60,000 nt of DNA from Apostichopus japonicus. Its lineage: Eukaryota; Echinodermata; Holothuroidea; Aspidochirotida; Stichopodidae. Position 1 is the first letter of the stretch. The number at the start of each line of letters is the position of its first letter. The DNA is taken from the NCBI RefSeq assembly GCF_037975245.1, contig NC_092580.1:1461501-1521500 (forward strand), in the 5' to 3' direction. The notes under the pieces were generated by a model. The model searched no databases. It saw only the letters and a list, made by a program, of their open reading frames with translations, and was not told where the DNA came from. The translations under genes were made by a program, and so were the position numbers. Shown piece by piece: positions 52,401-60,000 of this stretch.

Positions 52401-55400
52401 CTTAAGTGTATTGAGAAATAGCTAACAAGGCATGACTTAATGCATCAATCTTCAAAGTAAAATGGCATAGCTAACAAGGCATGACTTAATGCCTCAATCT
52501 GCATTCCATTGTAAAATGCCATAGCTAACAAGACATGACTTAATACCTCAATTTGCAGTGCATTGTAAAATGCCATAGCTAACAAGACATGACTTAATGC
52601 ATCAATCTTCAAAGTAAAATGCCATAGCTAACAAGGCATGACTTAATGCCTCAATCTGCATTCCATTGTAAAATGCCATAGCTAACAAGACATGACTTAA
52701 TGCCTCAATTTGCAGTGCATTGTAAAATGCCATAGCTAACAAGGCAAGACTTAATGCCTCAATCTGCAAAGGAAAATGCCATAGCTAACAAGGCATGACT
52801 TAATGCCTCAATCTGCATTCCATTGTAAAATGCCATAGCTAACAAGACATGACTTAATACCTCAATTTGCAGTGCATTGTAAAATGCCATTGCTAACAAG
52901 GCAAGACTTAATGCCTCAATCTGCAAAGGAAAATGCCATAGCTAACAAGGCATGACTTAATGCCTCAATCTGCAAAGGAAAATGCCATAGCTAACAAGAC
53001 ATGACTTAATACCTCAATTTGCATTCCATTGTAAAATGCCATAGCTAACAAGACATGACTTAATACCTCAACTTGCATTCCATTGTAAAATGCCATAGCT
53101 AACAAGACATGACTTAATACCTCAACTTGCATTCCATTGTTAAATGCCATAGCTAACAAGACATGACTTAATACCTCAACCTGCATTCCATTGTAAAATG
53201 CCATAGCTAACAAGACATGACTTAATACCTCAACCTGCATTCCATTGTTAAATGCCATAGCTAACAAGACATGACTTAATACCTCAACCTGCATTCCATT
53301 GTTAAATGCCATAGCTAACAAGACATGACTTAATACCTCAACCTGCATTCCATTGTTAAATGCCATAGCTAACAAGACATGACTTAATACCTCAACCTGC
53401 ATTCCATTGTTAAATGCCATAGCTAACAAGACATGACTTAATACCTCAACCTGCATTCCATTGTTAAATGCCATGTAAATGATCACCAACTCTGCCATCT
53501 TTGTTGGCTCTATTGTTTATCATGATGTACTGTTTGGCCAAACATTTGGCCAATTCCCAGAGATTGAGCACAGGAAAACTGTTTTGACTCTAAAAAAAAG
53601 TATTTTTTGACTTACAGGAATTGTCTGGTGGAAGATTTTGATACATTGTCCTTGTAGTTATTATTTTTCTTTTTCTAACCATGTAAAAATTGTCCCCATT
53701 CAACGTTTTCTTCTTGTAGAAATATGGTTTTCAAATTCACCAGTTTTCTCACCAAAAGTACCGTTTGTTCGAACGCTTCAATATGGTGATTGACGTAGCA
53801 CAGGCAAATAGGCAAAACAGGCGACTTGAAGATAGCACTCCCATTTCCGCAGCAATAGACTCTCACGTGTAAGCACATGTGATTGCCTGTTATATAACGT
53901 ACATATCGCGAGTGTATATCCTACTGTACCATGCCCAGTTGGTATACGTATAGCGTTGCACAAAATATACTCTCACACTCAAACCACAGTTCATAAACTG
54001 ATCTTCGAAATCGCTGAAATAAAATTCACGGATCAAATTTACAGTAAAAAGAAACTTGAAAAGCATTCGGAACACCGAAAGATGAAACTTGGCGGAATCG
54101 ATGTCAGAGCAGAATGTAGTACTGAGAAGCTTAGGCTTCGCAGAACTGTCCGATTGTAAATGCTAGAGTAGTCTACACATGTGAACATTCTTCGCGCTGG
54201 AGCTGGATAGCGCAATGTATAAACAATGAAGAGTCTGCTGTTAAAACTTATCTTGTGTTACACAAAGACAACGAAACCACCGATCTACTACATATATGGC
54301 GGATTAAGGAGTTTTTGAAAACATTTTTTAAGGTAACTTCTTTGGGCCACCAGACAATCCTTTTTGCCTCAATCTGCATTCCATTGTAAAATGCCATGTA
54401 AATGATAACCAACTCTGCCATCTTTGTTGGCACTATTGTTTATCATGATGTACTTTTTGGCCAAACATTTGGCCAATTCCCAGAGATTGAGCTCAGGAAA
54501 ACTTGTTTCGACTCAAAAAAAAAGAGTCTTTTTTTTGTCATAACTTTCTTCTATCGATAATTTCTGGGGTAAAAAGCGAGACATTTATAGGGGCTGTGCC
54601 ACAACCCTCTGAGCAGCAAGCAGTGACTGGAAATGACATGTGAACTCCGTCTCAACGGTCATTATCGCCACCCCCACTGTTTGTGCCTTGGTACATCACA
54701 TGCACAAATACAGTATTTCATTTATTCATGAATGTACAGGAGAGATTCATGCCTGTTAAACCTAAGGTACATCACGTTGACCTACTATCTCTACACAGGG
54801 CAAAAGTAACGTTCAAGTAATTGTTGTTAAACAACATACTACGTCTTCATTGAGCACTACAGATGCAATAATTTTCACAGACAATGGATGGGGACTATTA
54901 ACCAATCAAATCACGGGAATTTTTGAAAAGCATCATTGTCTATTTTTGCATGAAAATCTCCATAATGGAGTGTTGTTAACCCTGTACCTTGCGGTTGATT
55001 GTTATGATATATTTATTTTCAAACAGATTATTATATTGTTATATTTTCCGTTGACCTAGTTGTGAGTGTGTACTTGGGGTTTGTTTCTCAACAAAATAAA
55101 AGTTTGCGTCCGCGGGACGGAAGCAATTTAACACTTTTTACTTCATTTACTAATGAATGTACCTGAGCCGGTGAAAGATCCTCTGGGACATCCTCCAGAA
55201 CACTAACAGTTTCCGTGGCAACATCAAACGTGCAGATAACTGGAAAACACTTATCCACCAGAGTTTCACCCCAGTCATCTCGAAACAAATACTGCTCACC
55301 CTGTGCAACCAATTGAAAGAAAGCCATTAATGAAGAAACTGTACTTTCACAGAGTTTATGATACCAAGGTTACTCACTTTAAACGAGCTGAACAGTGGTG

Positions 55401-57458
55401 GCACAATCCAGAGAACTGGAGCCAGGGAGTGCCCTTCTCCACAGGGCTCCAGATGACGTCAGTAACAACCGACCGAATTCAATACAAACCGCTTATAGCG
55501 TGTGTGCTAAAAAAAGGCAGAAAGTAACGGAGCAGTTTGCGGAACTGCTGCCCCTGTGACGCTAATGGAGGAAACCTAGGGCGGGAGTCACTCTAAACCA
55601 AACAGTCCCCGATAACCCTCACTTAAAAATGAAAATGATACTAATCAGGCTTTTAAAAGACTGTAAACTCGTTAACAATCCAAAGGAAGAAAAATTCTGA
55701 ATCCTCAGTTACCAAAAAGGGATAAAATCCACTCAAAAATCTGTTTACAAAATTTTGATGGGGCATAAGTGCAGTAAGTATAGAATTTGTCAGGGTTGGC
55801 CCTTTTTATGTTTTTTTTTTTAATAAAAACAAATACAGATTTTATTTTTTTTTTTTTTAAATAAAAGAAAATCAGATTTTTTGTTATTGTATTTAAATGG
55901 ATTTTTTTAAATACACAAGTCTTTGATGAATGCCAATGTCAAGGTAACTTAATCTTTGAGGCAGTAATGAGTCTCTACATTACTACCATGAATGGTATGA
56001 GCCTACAGGATGTATTATGCATTTTGGGGAAGGAAAAAAATCTGATCGATTTTCCATATTTTTATTACAATTTTGTTTAAATATATGTAGCCAACCCACT
56101 GGATGTTATACATCAAGTACATTATTCTTGTTAAGTACTATTTTCACTATCTTTGTAAGAAACAACATCAACTATTTACATAACAATAGGAAGTCTGCTT
56201 GACTTCCTGTTTTCTTTAAATTGAATCTTGTTCTTCCTACAAGAAAGATATTGACCTCACTGATACACATGTGCACACCTGACATGTGCAAGTACTGTAT
56301 CTCATACAGGGTACATATCTATAAGTACAGGCTATTCCACAGAAAATTGAACCACTATATGGCCTAGTGCACTCTAGGCTAAAGAACGGCCTTGAAACTC
56401 ATAAACAGCTCAGCTTGTGTTCTAATTTAAAGCCTTGAAAATGAAGAAGGACCCTTTGATACACTTTAAAGTCTATTGACTTTACAATATACCTTCAAGT
56501 TTGCATAAATTTCAGTGTTTAAGTTTTAGTGTTAATGACGACACTGGTTTTATAAATGTCCTTTAAGGTTATTCTCTGGGGTAGATCCACACACTAACTT
56601 CTGTGTCTTACAGTATTTCAAACATTTAACGAAAACACATTTTAAGCTTTAGTTGGAAACACCCTTGGATCCTTTAATTTAAGTATCAGATGACTAACTG
56701 ATTCTGCGCACTGATTAATGTTACAAGTTACATATGCTTATATGCTATGGGCGGCCGTTTGGGAAAAAGTGGCTGCCCATAATATGCTAAATAAATTTAT
56801 ATCAAACTACACAAGCAGAGTCACAGTAGTTTTTTACAGTATCAAAATAAATAAAAAACATGGAAAAAAAATTACTTTGGTTTCAATCAGCCAACCCTGG
56901 AATTTGTCAAAGCTTCCCTTCTGAAAATAGCCTGCAGTACGCCAGGTTTTAACATTTCCGCCTCTTGTGATCACATATGACCATTGACCTCCACCTAAAG
57001 CTCACACATTTCACTCTTAATATGAGGTATCAGCATGTCAAGTATGATATTGGTACACGCTTCCATTCTGTTTACAATGTTTGTTTTTCAAAATTTGACC
57101 TCTGGTAACCTCAAATAATCGTTCACCCACCAAATGACAATAGCCCTCTTCTACTCAATATAATATGTCCATCCACATGCAAAGTATGAAACCTGTTGGA
57201 GACCCTTCTTGAGATATTGCATTTACAAGCTAGTCATCACAATCACACATGCTCACACACATACACACTATCATGATTGCATAGGTTACAATTATCATCG
57301 ACATAAAAATGTCTTCACCTTTATGGGGTCTTTTTCAGTCTCTTCTTCGACTTGCTCAGATTTTCTACCAAAATAAGAAGCTGTTTTCTGCTTTTTCTTC
57401 TCAGCTATATAAACAAGTCGTTTGTTGTCTGAAGACCAATTTAGACATCCAAACTCAC
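31308..57458 (-). CDS. APEH: APEH copy B, acylaminoacyl-peptidase, seventeen exons to the stop codon, 5' end beyond the window
   Basis: Exons on the minus strand: 57458-57319, 55300-55163, 52350-52259, 50066-50026, 49109-48988, 46293-46132, 45872-45732, 43794-43677, 43368-43282, 42695-42615, 41826-41738, 40843-40733, 39978-39930, 38271-38241, 37386-37284, 31826-31720 and 31407-31308. All introns are GT-AG and all phases join, giving 569 residues plus TAA. This corresponds to about human residue 149 to the end, so roughly 146 N-terminal residues lie to the right of the window and the full protein would be about 715 residues (human 732). The propeller is followed by the alpha/beta-hydrolase domain with GGPHSS, VNYRGSTGFGQD, nucleophile motif GGSHGG, IPDW, GKDDLRVP (Asp) and YPENNHGL (His). 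An active, cytosolic N-acylpeptide hydrolase is expected. One intron is filled by a 45-bp satellite. Confidence 0.96.
31720..31826 (-). CDS. APEH: APEH-B exon with the catalytic aspartate
   Basis: 107 bp encoding VKAPTLFLIGKDDLRVPPKQ then GENFYKILRARNIRTK across the junction. The second Asp of GKDDLRVP (codon 31790-31788) aligns with human Asp675. Acceptor ctgcag; the 45-bp satellite ends about 43 bases upstream of it. Confidence 0.95.
31866..36905. repeat. 45-bp satellite array, about 112 copies, inside an APEH-B intron
   Basis: The unit consists of CTCAGTACCATGAATATATA, TACACTCAAAGA and AAAGAGATTGTAT. The period is exactly 45 bases throughout except one 37-base unit near 34090 and one 47-base unit near 35545. 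Variants: a GAGGAGAGGTACTAT type, an ATAGTAT type, and a GAGTAAATAT spacer. A run of about 19 nearly identical units spans 32326-33186. Because 45 is divisible by three, long frames stay open on both strands (15-residue periods). They have no start context or splice fit and lie within an intron, so I do not call them genes. Confidence 0.98.
36960..37095. mobile_element. GCGCCA-module transposon fragment
   Basis: Between the satellite and the APEH-B exon lie GCTCAGGAAGTGCCATTTCC, GCAATCTGG and ACGCGCCAACAATGGTGGCG. These match the module in the elements at 2205-2290, 2505-2625, 16725-16830, 21140-21245, 22350-22465 and 25475-25645. No element ends are visible. Confidence 0.6.
37284..37386 (-). 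CDS. APEH: APEH-B exon before the satellite intron
   Basis: 103 bp encoding CFVEAGFEFTYNFVPTSDVY then QGMLEKSPISHIQK. Human reads CVVEAGFPF and MLDKSPIRYIPQ. Acceptor aacag; donor AAG|gtttga is non-optimal. Confidence 0.93.
37387..38240. other. APEH-B intron with an interspersed repeat remnant
   Basis: At about 37720-37925 is a copy with TTGACCTCTGATGTCATCAA, CACCTACCCACCAAGTTTGA and a CA-rich part (CACACGCTGACACCCACGCA). The rest is plain intron. Confidence 0.5.
38241..38271 (-). CDS. APEH: APEH-B microexon (31 bp)
   Basis: Encodes AMLGYSDIPDW across its junctions, matching human SMLGSTDIPDW. Acceptor ttttttcag, donor TG|gtaaga. Both neighbouring phases require it. Confidence 0.92.
38272..39929. 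repeat. APEH-B intron with recurrent GTCACGTAAGTTAC motif
   Basis: The motif TCACGTAAGTTAC or a one-to-three-base variant occurs at about 38527, 38704, 38889, 39361 and 39523. GTTACTTTATT occurs twice near 38430-38475. Spacing is irregular, so this is not a simple tandem array. No exon fits here. Confidence 0.6.
39930..39978 (-). CDS. APEH: APEH-B exon (49 bp)
   Basis: Encodes EFYKACAVRNPVCNIA, matching human TYRACVARNPVINIA. Acceptor gcctcag, donor G|gttagt. Confidence 0.93.
40733..40843 (-). CDS. APEH: APEH-B exon with the catalytic serine
   Basis: 111 bp in phase 0. Encodes LMAKHALNEGYGDPKRVMVT, then GGSHGGFLSLHMIGQYP. GGSHGG is the nucleophile elbow; the serine codon is at 40777-40775 and corresponds to human Ser587. 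Acceptor cctccag, donor CCA|gtaagt. Confidence 0.96.
41738..41826 (-). CDS. APEH: APEH-B exon, VNYRGSTGFG segment
   Basis: 89 bp encoding NYRGSTGFGQDAIFSLPGKV then GTQDVGDVH, nearly the human sequence (NYRGSTGFGQDSILSLPGNV). Donor CAT|gtgagt. Confidence 0.95.
42615..42695 (-). CDS. APEH: APEH-B exon, GGPHSS segment
   Basis: 81 bp. Completes GGPHSS (oxyanion region of the S9 fold), then IVASYLVMPVFLCRLNYAVI and C. Human reads GGPHSSFVTAWMLFPAMLCK. Acceptor cccttag, donor G|gtaagt. Confidence 0.92.
43282..43368 (-). CDS. APEH: APEH-B exon, start of hydrolase domain
   Basis: 87 bp encoding GLDVEGIMFAPTASIGQEQQ then PPLIVFPH, matching human GLDFEAILLQPGS and VPMVVMPH. Acceptor ttcttag, donor G|gtaagt. 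Confidence 0.93.
43677..43794 (-). CDS. APEH: APEH-B exon, propeller to hydrolase linker
   Basis: 118 bp encoding VICDTSQVNASGGLDWFVLS, then DNKMEFTDVSWKVFSLPQS. Weakly similar to human VLWVSLEEAEPIPDIHWGIRVL. Acceptor ttgacag, donor G|gtttaa. An alternative internal acceptor (cctcacag) exists but would break the join. Confidence 0.85.
43795..45731. other. APEH-B intron
   Basis: A 1.9-kb intron. It has a C run at about 45417-45426 and a less AT-rich patch around 45060-45110 with a GAGTTCGATCG string on the minus strand but no matching A box. No gene was recognised. Confidence 0.5.
45732..45872 (-). CDS. APEH: APEH-B exon (equivalent to A exon 10)
   Basis: 141 bp encoding KIVSINTSTKQETLITRNET, then YPSWTVIDVSGNLLLVKRAS and PNKSGQM. 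This is late propeller, matching human VDTQVGTVTSL and SWKLLTIDQDLMV. Donor ATG|gtgagt. Confidence 0.93.
46132..46293 (-). CDS. APEH: APEH-B exon (equivalent to A exon 9)
   Basis: 162 bp in phase 0. Encodes YDWTSQTSSVIIDIVNRAKD, then FPGLFLVNLPLRCWAGDHQT and VFLDTIWHSTQ. My hand alignment with copy A finds 24 of 54 residues identical. Confidence 0.95.
46294..48732. repeat. APEH-B intron rich in interspersed repeats
   Basis: TGACCTTTGACATCCACAGG at about 46510 starts one copy. At 48120-48300 and 48440-48620, two copies share TTTGACCCTATGATGTCATA, then CCCATG, CCACCAAGTT or CACCAAGTTTGAAG. The L2-like retrotransposon end lies between them. Confidence 0.6.
46919..47350 (-). mobile_element. L2/CR1-like retrotransposon 3' end
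   Basis: The minus-strand frame ends LTVPKPRLKTYGYRSFEYSG, SYLWNKSPDHIRT, LSTFKSLLKTHFF, the characteristic tail of L2/CR1-group polymerases. A short 3' UTR with AAAGTGCCTTGAGCAGTGAG and GGCGCTTTATAAG follows, then an (ATT)n tail (AAT repeats at 46919-46936 on the plus strand). It is strongly 5'-truncated and in the same orientation as APEH-B. Confidence 0.85.
48733..49005. repeat. 91-bp tandem repeat, three copies, overlapping an exon end
   Basis: Copies begin at 48733, 48824 and 48915 (ATGAGTGATGCTACAAGCAT, then ACTGAAGATAACTAA and GATTGCATACCATCATGAG). The third copy runs into the APEH-B exon 48988-49109 and contains its donor. The other two carry the same donor sequence inside the intron. 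Confidence 0.95.
48988..49109 (-). CDS. APEH: APEH-B exon (equivalent to A exon 8)
   Basis: 122 bp. Encodes LLSATDKCCRSPRCCPDQSK, then LVYIQNDVGGPHQHCKQLMM. Acceptor cattaag after a strong pyrimidine tract; donor ATG|gtatgc. Its last bases and donor are part of a 91-bp repeat copied twice into the following intron. Confidence 0.92.
49411..49770. repeat. 93-bp tandem repeat, nearly four copies
   Basis: The unit has CAAATGATCTGTTCTACAAG, AATTAAAAACCAAT, GTAGATAC, TAGTGATCAACTCATGGTAA and AGCCATGCTACCAA. Copies start at about 49411, 49504, 49597 and 49690. They are very similar, so the expansion is recent. It lies in an APEH-B intron. The period is a multiple of three, which keeps frames open without meaning. 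Confidence 0.95.
50026..50066 (-). CDS. APEH: APEH-B 41-bp exon (equivalent to A exon 7)
   Basis: Encodes SAIFHLSLEGKKC between acceptor aaatag and donor G|gtaagt. It bridges the phase gap between NR and LLSATD exactly, matching human RSALYYVDLIGGKCELLS. Confidence 0.9.
50067..52258. repeat. APEH-B intron with interspersed repeats
   Basis: At 51060-51580 are four or more weak copies with TTTGACCT, AAGACCTTTGA and GTTTACAAATTTTCAGACTTTG-like text. At 51890-52115 is a better copy (CAAATGATCTTTGACCTACT, AGACAATAGGCTGCTTTTAC, AAGCTTCCCCTCTGGAGATA, then CACAAACGCATACGCACACA). The 50,100-51,050 part is featureless. Confidence 0.55.
52259..52350 (-). CDS. APEH: APEH-B exon (equivalent to A exon 6)
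   Basis: 92 bp. Encodes ATWGPQDAGIIFSALYNEAY then KLGAIYCDNR, as in human AFWAPGDAGVVF and LGIRFCTNR. Donor AG|gtaagt. The 54-bp minisatellite begins about 70 bases upstream of its acceptor. Confidence 0.93.
52419..53478. repeat. 54-bp minisatellite, about 20 copies
   Basis: The unit has ATGCCATAGCTAACAAGACA, TGACTTAATACCTCAACCTG and CATTCCATTGTTAA. Earlier units differ (AAGGCATGACTTAATGCCTC; shorter CTGCAAAGGAAA variants). The right part (from about 53040) is very homogeneous. It starts about 70 bases upstream of the acceptor of APEH-B exon 52259-52350. One isolated unit remains at about 54364-54400. Confidence 0.95.
53470..54530. repeat. Duplicated 130-bp block flanking a 739-bp segment with 12-bp inverted ends
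   Basis: The block ATGCCATGTAAATGAT, ACCAACTCTGCCATCTTTGT, GTTTATCATGATGTACT and GGCCAAACATTTGGCCAATT occurs at 53468-53600 and again at 54389-54525. Between them, ATTGTCTGGTGG (53620-53631) and its inverse CCACCAGACAAT (54347-54358) bound a segment with no recognised coding content. Confidence 0.75.
54531..57318. other. APEH-B introns around exon 55163-55300
   Basis: Mostly AT-rich. It has T and A runs at about 55810-55860 and a TGACC-type interspersed repeat at 56950-57315 (CATATGACCATTGACCTCCA, CAAATGACAATAGCCCTCTT, GAGATATTGCATTTACAAGC, then CACACATGCTCACACAC). Nothing else was recognised. Confidence 0.5.
55163..55300 (-). CDS. APEH: APEH-B exon (equivalent to A exon 5)
   Basis: 138 bp in phase 0. 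Encodes GEQYLFRDDWGETLVDK, then FPVICTFDVATETVSVLEDV and PEDLSPAQ. Acceptor ttgcacag, donor CAG|gtacat. Confidence 0.95.
57319..57458 (-). CDS. APEH: APEH-B exon, first visible (equivalent to A exon 4)
   Basis: 140 bp. Encodes EFGCLNWSSDNKRLVYIAEK then KKQKTASYFGRKSEQVEEET, matching human FGCLSWSHSETHLLYVAEK. Donor AAG|gtgaag. Earlier exons were not found up to base 60,000. Confidence 0.93.
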
Positions 57459-58716
57459 CTAAAAAAACAAAACAAAACCAGTACCACAGGTTAGAGCTTC
57501 ACAAACACACTGATATTTCTGCGTGCCCTCTTAAAAGCAAATTTTAATTTTAATTTTATATTTTAATCATCCATATTTCATGTCACAAATTCAGGAAGTT
57601 TGATTGGTATTTTCATCAATTCTTGGAGGACCTACAGTAGGTTAGACTATTTGACCTTAGCAGGAACAAAGAGATAGGTCTAGACAGGTTACATTGTGGG
57701 AACAGGCAAAGTTAAGGCAAGAATTTACCAATCATTTCAGTGGGTGTTTCTTTCCGTGTTGTTAATATTTTACTGTTAATATGAGAAACCTCAGTAAAGA
57801 ATAACGTAAGATTAAGGTGTTTGTCACAATAATGTTTAAAGAGCCAGTGCGTATTACATTTCTTCACATTGATGTAACACATGACAGGTTTTTGCGGTGG
57901 TTTATATATTTTTAGTACAAGTAAATATTCTCTTAGTAATTGTTCATTGTTTTTGCTTATATAATTTAAGTGAGAAGGTTTACAATGGTCAGTATTGGCC
58001 AAGTGCACAAGCAGTATAATGAATTTAGATTTGTTTTTGCCATCGGTTAATGTTATTCTAACACCAGTTTAGTTTGCATCTGCATTGGGGGTTGTCCCCA
58101 TAAGATTGATTCGGCCAAATACAGGCGTGGGGTGTGCACTTTTTTTGGGTGTGTTTTATGAATAATATGTCATTGGCTGTATGTTAAGTTTATTATTTCA
58201 GGGTACTCGGTTATGCAATGGTGGCGGTCTGTCTATGAGGGCGCAACTTGTAATTGTTACATTTGACATGGTGAGTCGGTATAGAGAATCAAGCACTTCC
58301 TAAAATTGAAGGAGTAGTTGTTATTTTGTTCCATTTTAATGTTGAGATTTTGTTTAAATTTGACCTTGGGTGTCTTATCTCATATTATTTAATTGTAATC
58401 TTAACTACATCATTGTTAATCAACCGTTCATGGGTACATCAATATAAAAATGAGTTTTGGCAAGACTGATAACATCAAAGAGCTGGTTTTAATAACATTA
58501 AATGTTATTAATGATTTTAATAAGAAAGAGAGATTATCAATTCATAATTCACCTTCTGTATTGAAGGGGTATGTGTTGGGAATGTTATTCAGTTTATTAA
58601 TCTTAGCTTGTTAACGTTTAATAATTTGAGTTATAGGTGTTATAAGAGTTTGGAGATTTTGTGAGGTTGGAAAAAATTCTATTAGGGACAATTTTCAGTT
58701 TACTTGAGAACGTGTG
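57459..58716. other. APEH-B intron, unassigned
   Basis: Should contain or precede the missing 76-bp exon (equivalent of 8690-8765), but I found no match to it here. A 98-residue minus-strand frame at 58008-57712 resembles nothing I know. Confidence 0.4.
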
Positions 58717-59272
58717 CAGTGGCGGCGCCAGGAATTTTTAGTTGGGGAGGCTAAGGGGGGGCTGAGCCAATTTTTTGGGTGGCTTACAAGAGTGAGTGAT
58801 CGCTGTCCTGGGGGAGGGGTATAAGGCCTACATGCAAAATGGTGGCATTTAGCGCGGCTTTTGTCACCTGAAAATTTCTCCAAAAATATGCATTTCTTGG
58901 TGAGTAACTTTAGTCAAATTAGAATGGAAGATACCAATTCACAATTTCGTATCACTAAAATATTACCTGCTGTGAAAGATCCAATTCCTTTGCTCAATTA
59001 TTATATCGCGCTCTCTGACACAACTCCTGTTTTAGTCTGTATACACGCTGTTTGTGAAACGCACACGACATTGCCGTATGAGAACAAAATTCATCAAAAT
59101 TTCCATTGACCATTGTAGCACTGCGTTATGGCTGACAAAATTTGGGTAGGCTATATTGTTTCAATGAGGTTTTTTTTTTTTGCCTATTTCAGTTGGGGGG
59201 CTAATGGGGGGGCTGACTACTTCAGTGGGGGGGCTAAAGCCCCCCCAAGCCCCCCCCTTGGCGCCGCCACTG
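58717..59272. mobile_element. hAT-like MITE with perfect 8-bp target duplication
   Basis: The left end is CAGTGGCGGCGCCAGGAATT. The right end, CTTGGCGCCGCCACTG, is its inverse apart from one extra base. AACGTGTG lies on both sides (58709-58716 and 59273-59280). GGGGGGCTGA and GGGGGGCTAA strings lie near both ends. The element is 556 bp and has no transposase. Confidence 0.9.
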
Positions 59273-59296
59273 AACGTGTGCCTGTTTTGTATTCAC

Positions 59297-59432
59297 CTTC
59301 GGAACACCAGGATGGGTGTTGTGCTGTCACCTTTGGAACACCGGGATGGGTGTTGTGCTGTCACCTTCGGAACACCGGGATGGGTGTTGTGCTGTCATCT
59401 TCGGAACACCGGGATGGGTGTTGTGCTGTCAC
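59297..59432. repeat. 34-bp minisatellite, four copies
   Basis: Exactly 4 x 34 bases of CTTCGGAACACCGGGATGGG then TGTTGTGCTGTCAC with three or four substitutions in total. It begins a few bases after the target duplication of the hAT-like element. Confidence 0.95.
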
Positions 59433-60000
59433 AGGTTGAGATATAGTTGATCTCCTGGATTTCTTTTTCTTTATGATTTTTATTAGCAACATCTCAGTAG
59501 GGTTGTGTGAATTGTGCTAGGTTTACTGAGGACAACTCTCATACTACTGTAATATAGTGTTGTCAGATCTGAGCAGGTGAATTTGTTTGATATTAATGAT
59601 TTTAGACCAATGGGGGAACTTATGGTAATTGCCAGTGTTCCATATGGGAGATTGTATTGTATGCATTAACTTTTACCGTTTAATATATTTTGTATTTTGT
59701 CATTTTGATAATTGTGGGCTGTTTTCTATATTGAATAAATTGGTGAAATCTTATACTGCCGACTCTGTGATTCTGGTCGTAATGAGTAGGCTGACCCTTC
59801 CTTCAACACCCCTCTGCCTCCCTTCACAGCGTTCATTTAATACAGTTTCAGAGAGAAGCCTTAGGTCTGTTTACGTCAATTAGCCAATCCATGTCCTGAA
59901 CTTTCAGTATCACATCGGTTTACAGAGAAATCTCTACTGTTATGGAGCAGTTTCCCTGATGAGCTCAGCCAAAAACACAAGCATACTGTACATTACATAA
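59433..60000. other. No recognised feature
   Basis: AT-rich sequence at the right edge of the window. No repeat, exon or RNA gene was identified. Confidence 0.5.

Noticed and set aside
52965-53498. 177-codon minus-strand frame with an 18-residue period
   Set aside because: Product of the 54-bp minisatellite in an APEH-B intron.
57712-58008. 98-codon minus-strand frame
   Set aside because: No recognisable motif and no fit to the APEH-B phase; it may be chance or an old transposon piece.

Overview
This window is metazoan nuclear DNA: AT-rich, intron-rich, and dense with minisatellites, non-LTR retrotransposon remnants and small DNA transposons. There is no bacterial-style gene organisation. 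Degenerate dispersed repeats built around the phrase TGACCTTTGACC, a tRNA-headed SINE with an (ATC)n tail, and hAT-like elements with C-rich or G-rich ends suggest a marine invertebrate. An echinoderm or close relative is my best guess, but it is not proven by anything here.

The recognisable host genes are two paralogous copies of acylaminoacyl-peptidase (APEH, acylamino-acid-releasing enzyme, S9C prolyl oligopeptidase family). Both lie on the minus strand. Copy A (about 13,524 down to base 1) has ten visible exons, covering its N-terminus and most of the beta-propeller; its catalytic half lies beyond base 1. Copy B (57,458 down to 31,308) has seventeen visible exons, from about human residue 149 to the stop codon. 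It includes the whole alpha/beta-hydrolase domain with Ser, Asp and His of the catalytic triad; its first three or so exons lie beyond base 60,000. I rebuilt the exons by hand. All splice phases agree, and most equivalent exons of A and B have the same length, although the proteins have diverged strongly (24 of 54 residues identical in one shared exon). This is an old tandem duplication with both copies apparently under selection.

Layout: 1-13,524 APEH-A, with introns carrying nested hAT-like elements, a SINE plus a long ATC microsatellite, and a 53-bp minisatellite. 13,525-24,800 intergenic, filled with transposon debris: a palindromic foldback, elements with CAGG(G/C)GCGTATCC ends, a Jockey-like retrotransposon with an inverted 5' part, a CR1-like 3' end, and elements nested three deep. 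24,815-29,392 possible exons of an unrecognised minus-strand gene, interrupted by a foldback element and by an 848-bp inverted-repeat transposon with 8-bp target duplications. 29,393-57,458 APEH-B, with a 5-kb array of about 112 copies of a 45-bp repeat filling one intron, plus 91-bp, 93-bp and 54-bp tandem arrays in others. 57,459-60,000 holds a small hAT-like element with a perfect 8-bp target duplication and a 34-bp minisatellite.

Functionally, only the APEH pair can be interpreted: cytosolic serine peptidases that release N-acylated amino acids from blocked peptides. I did not find a convincing new multi-gene system. The most unusual items are the intronic 45-bp satellite, open in several frames on both strands and ending close to a splice acceptor, the triplicated splice donor in APEH-B, and the 848-bp element with its subterminal repeats.
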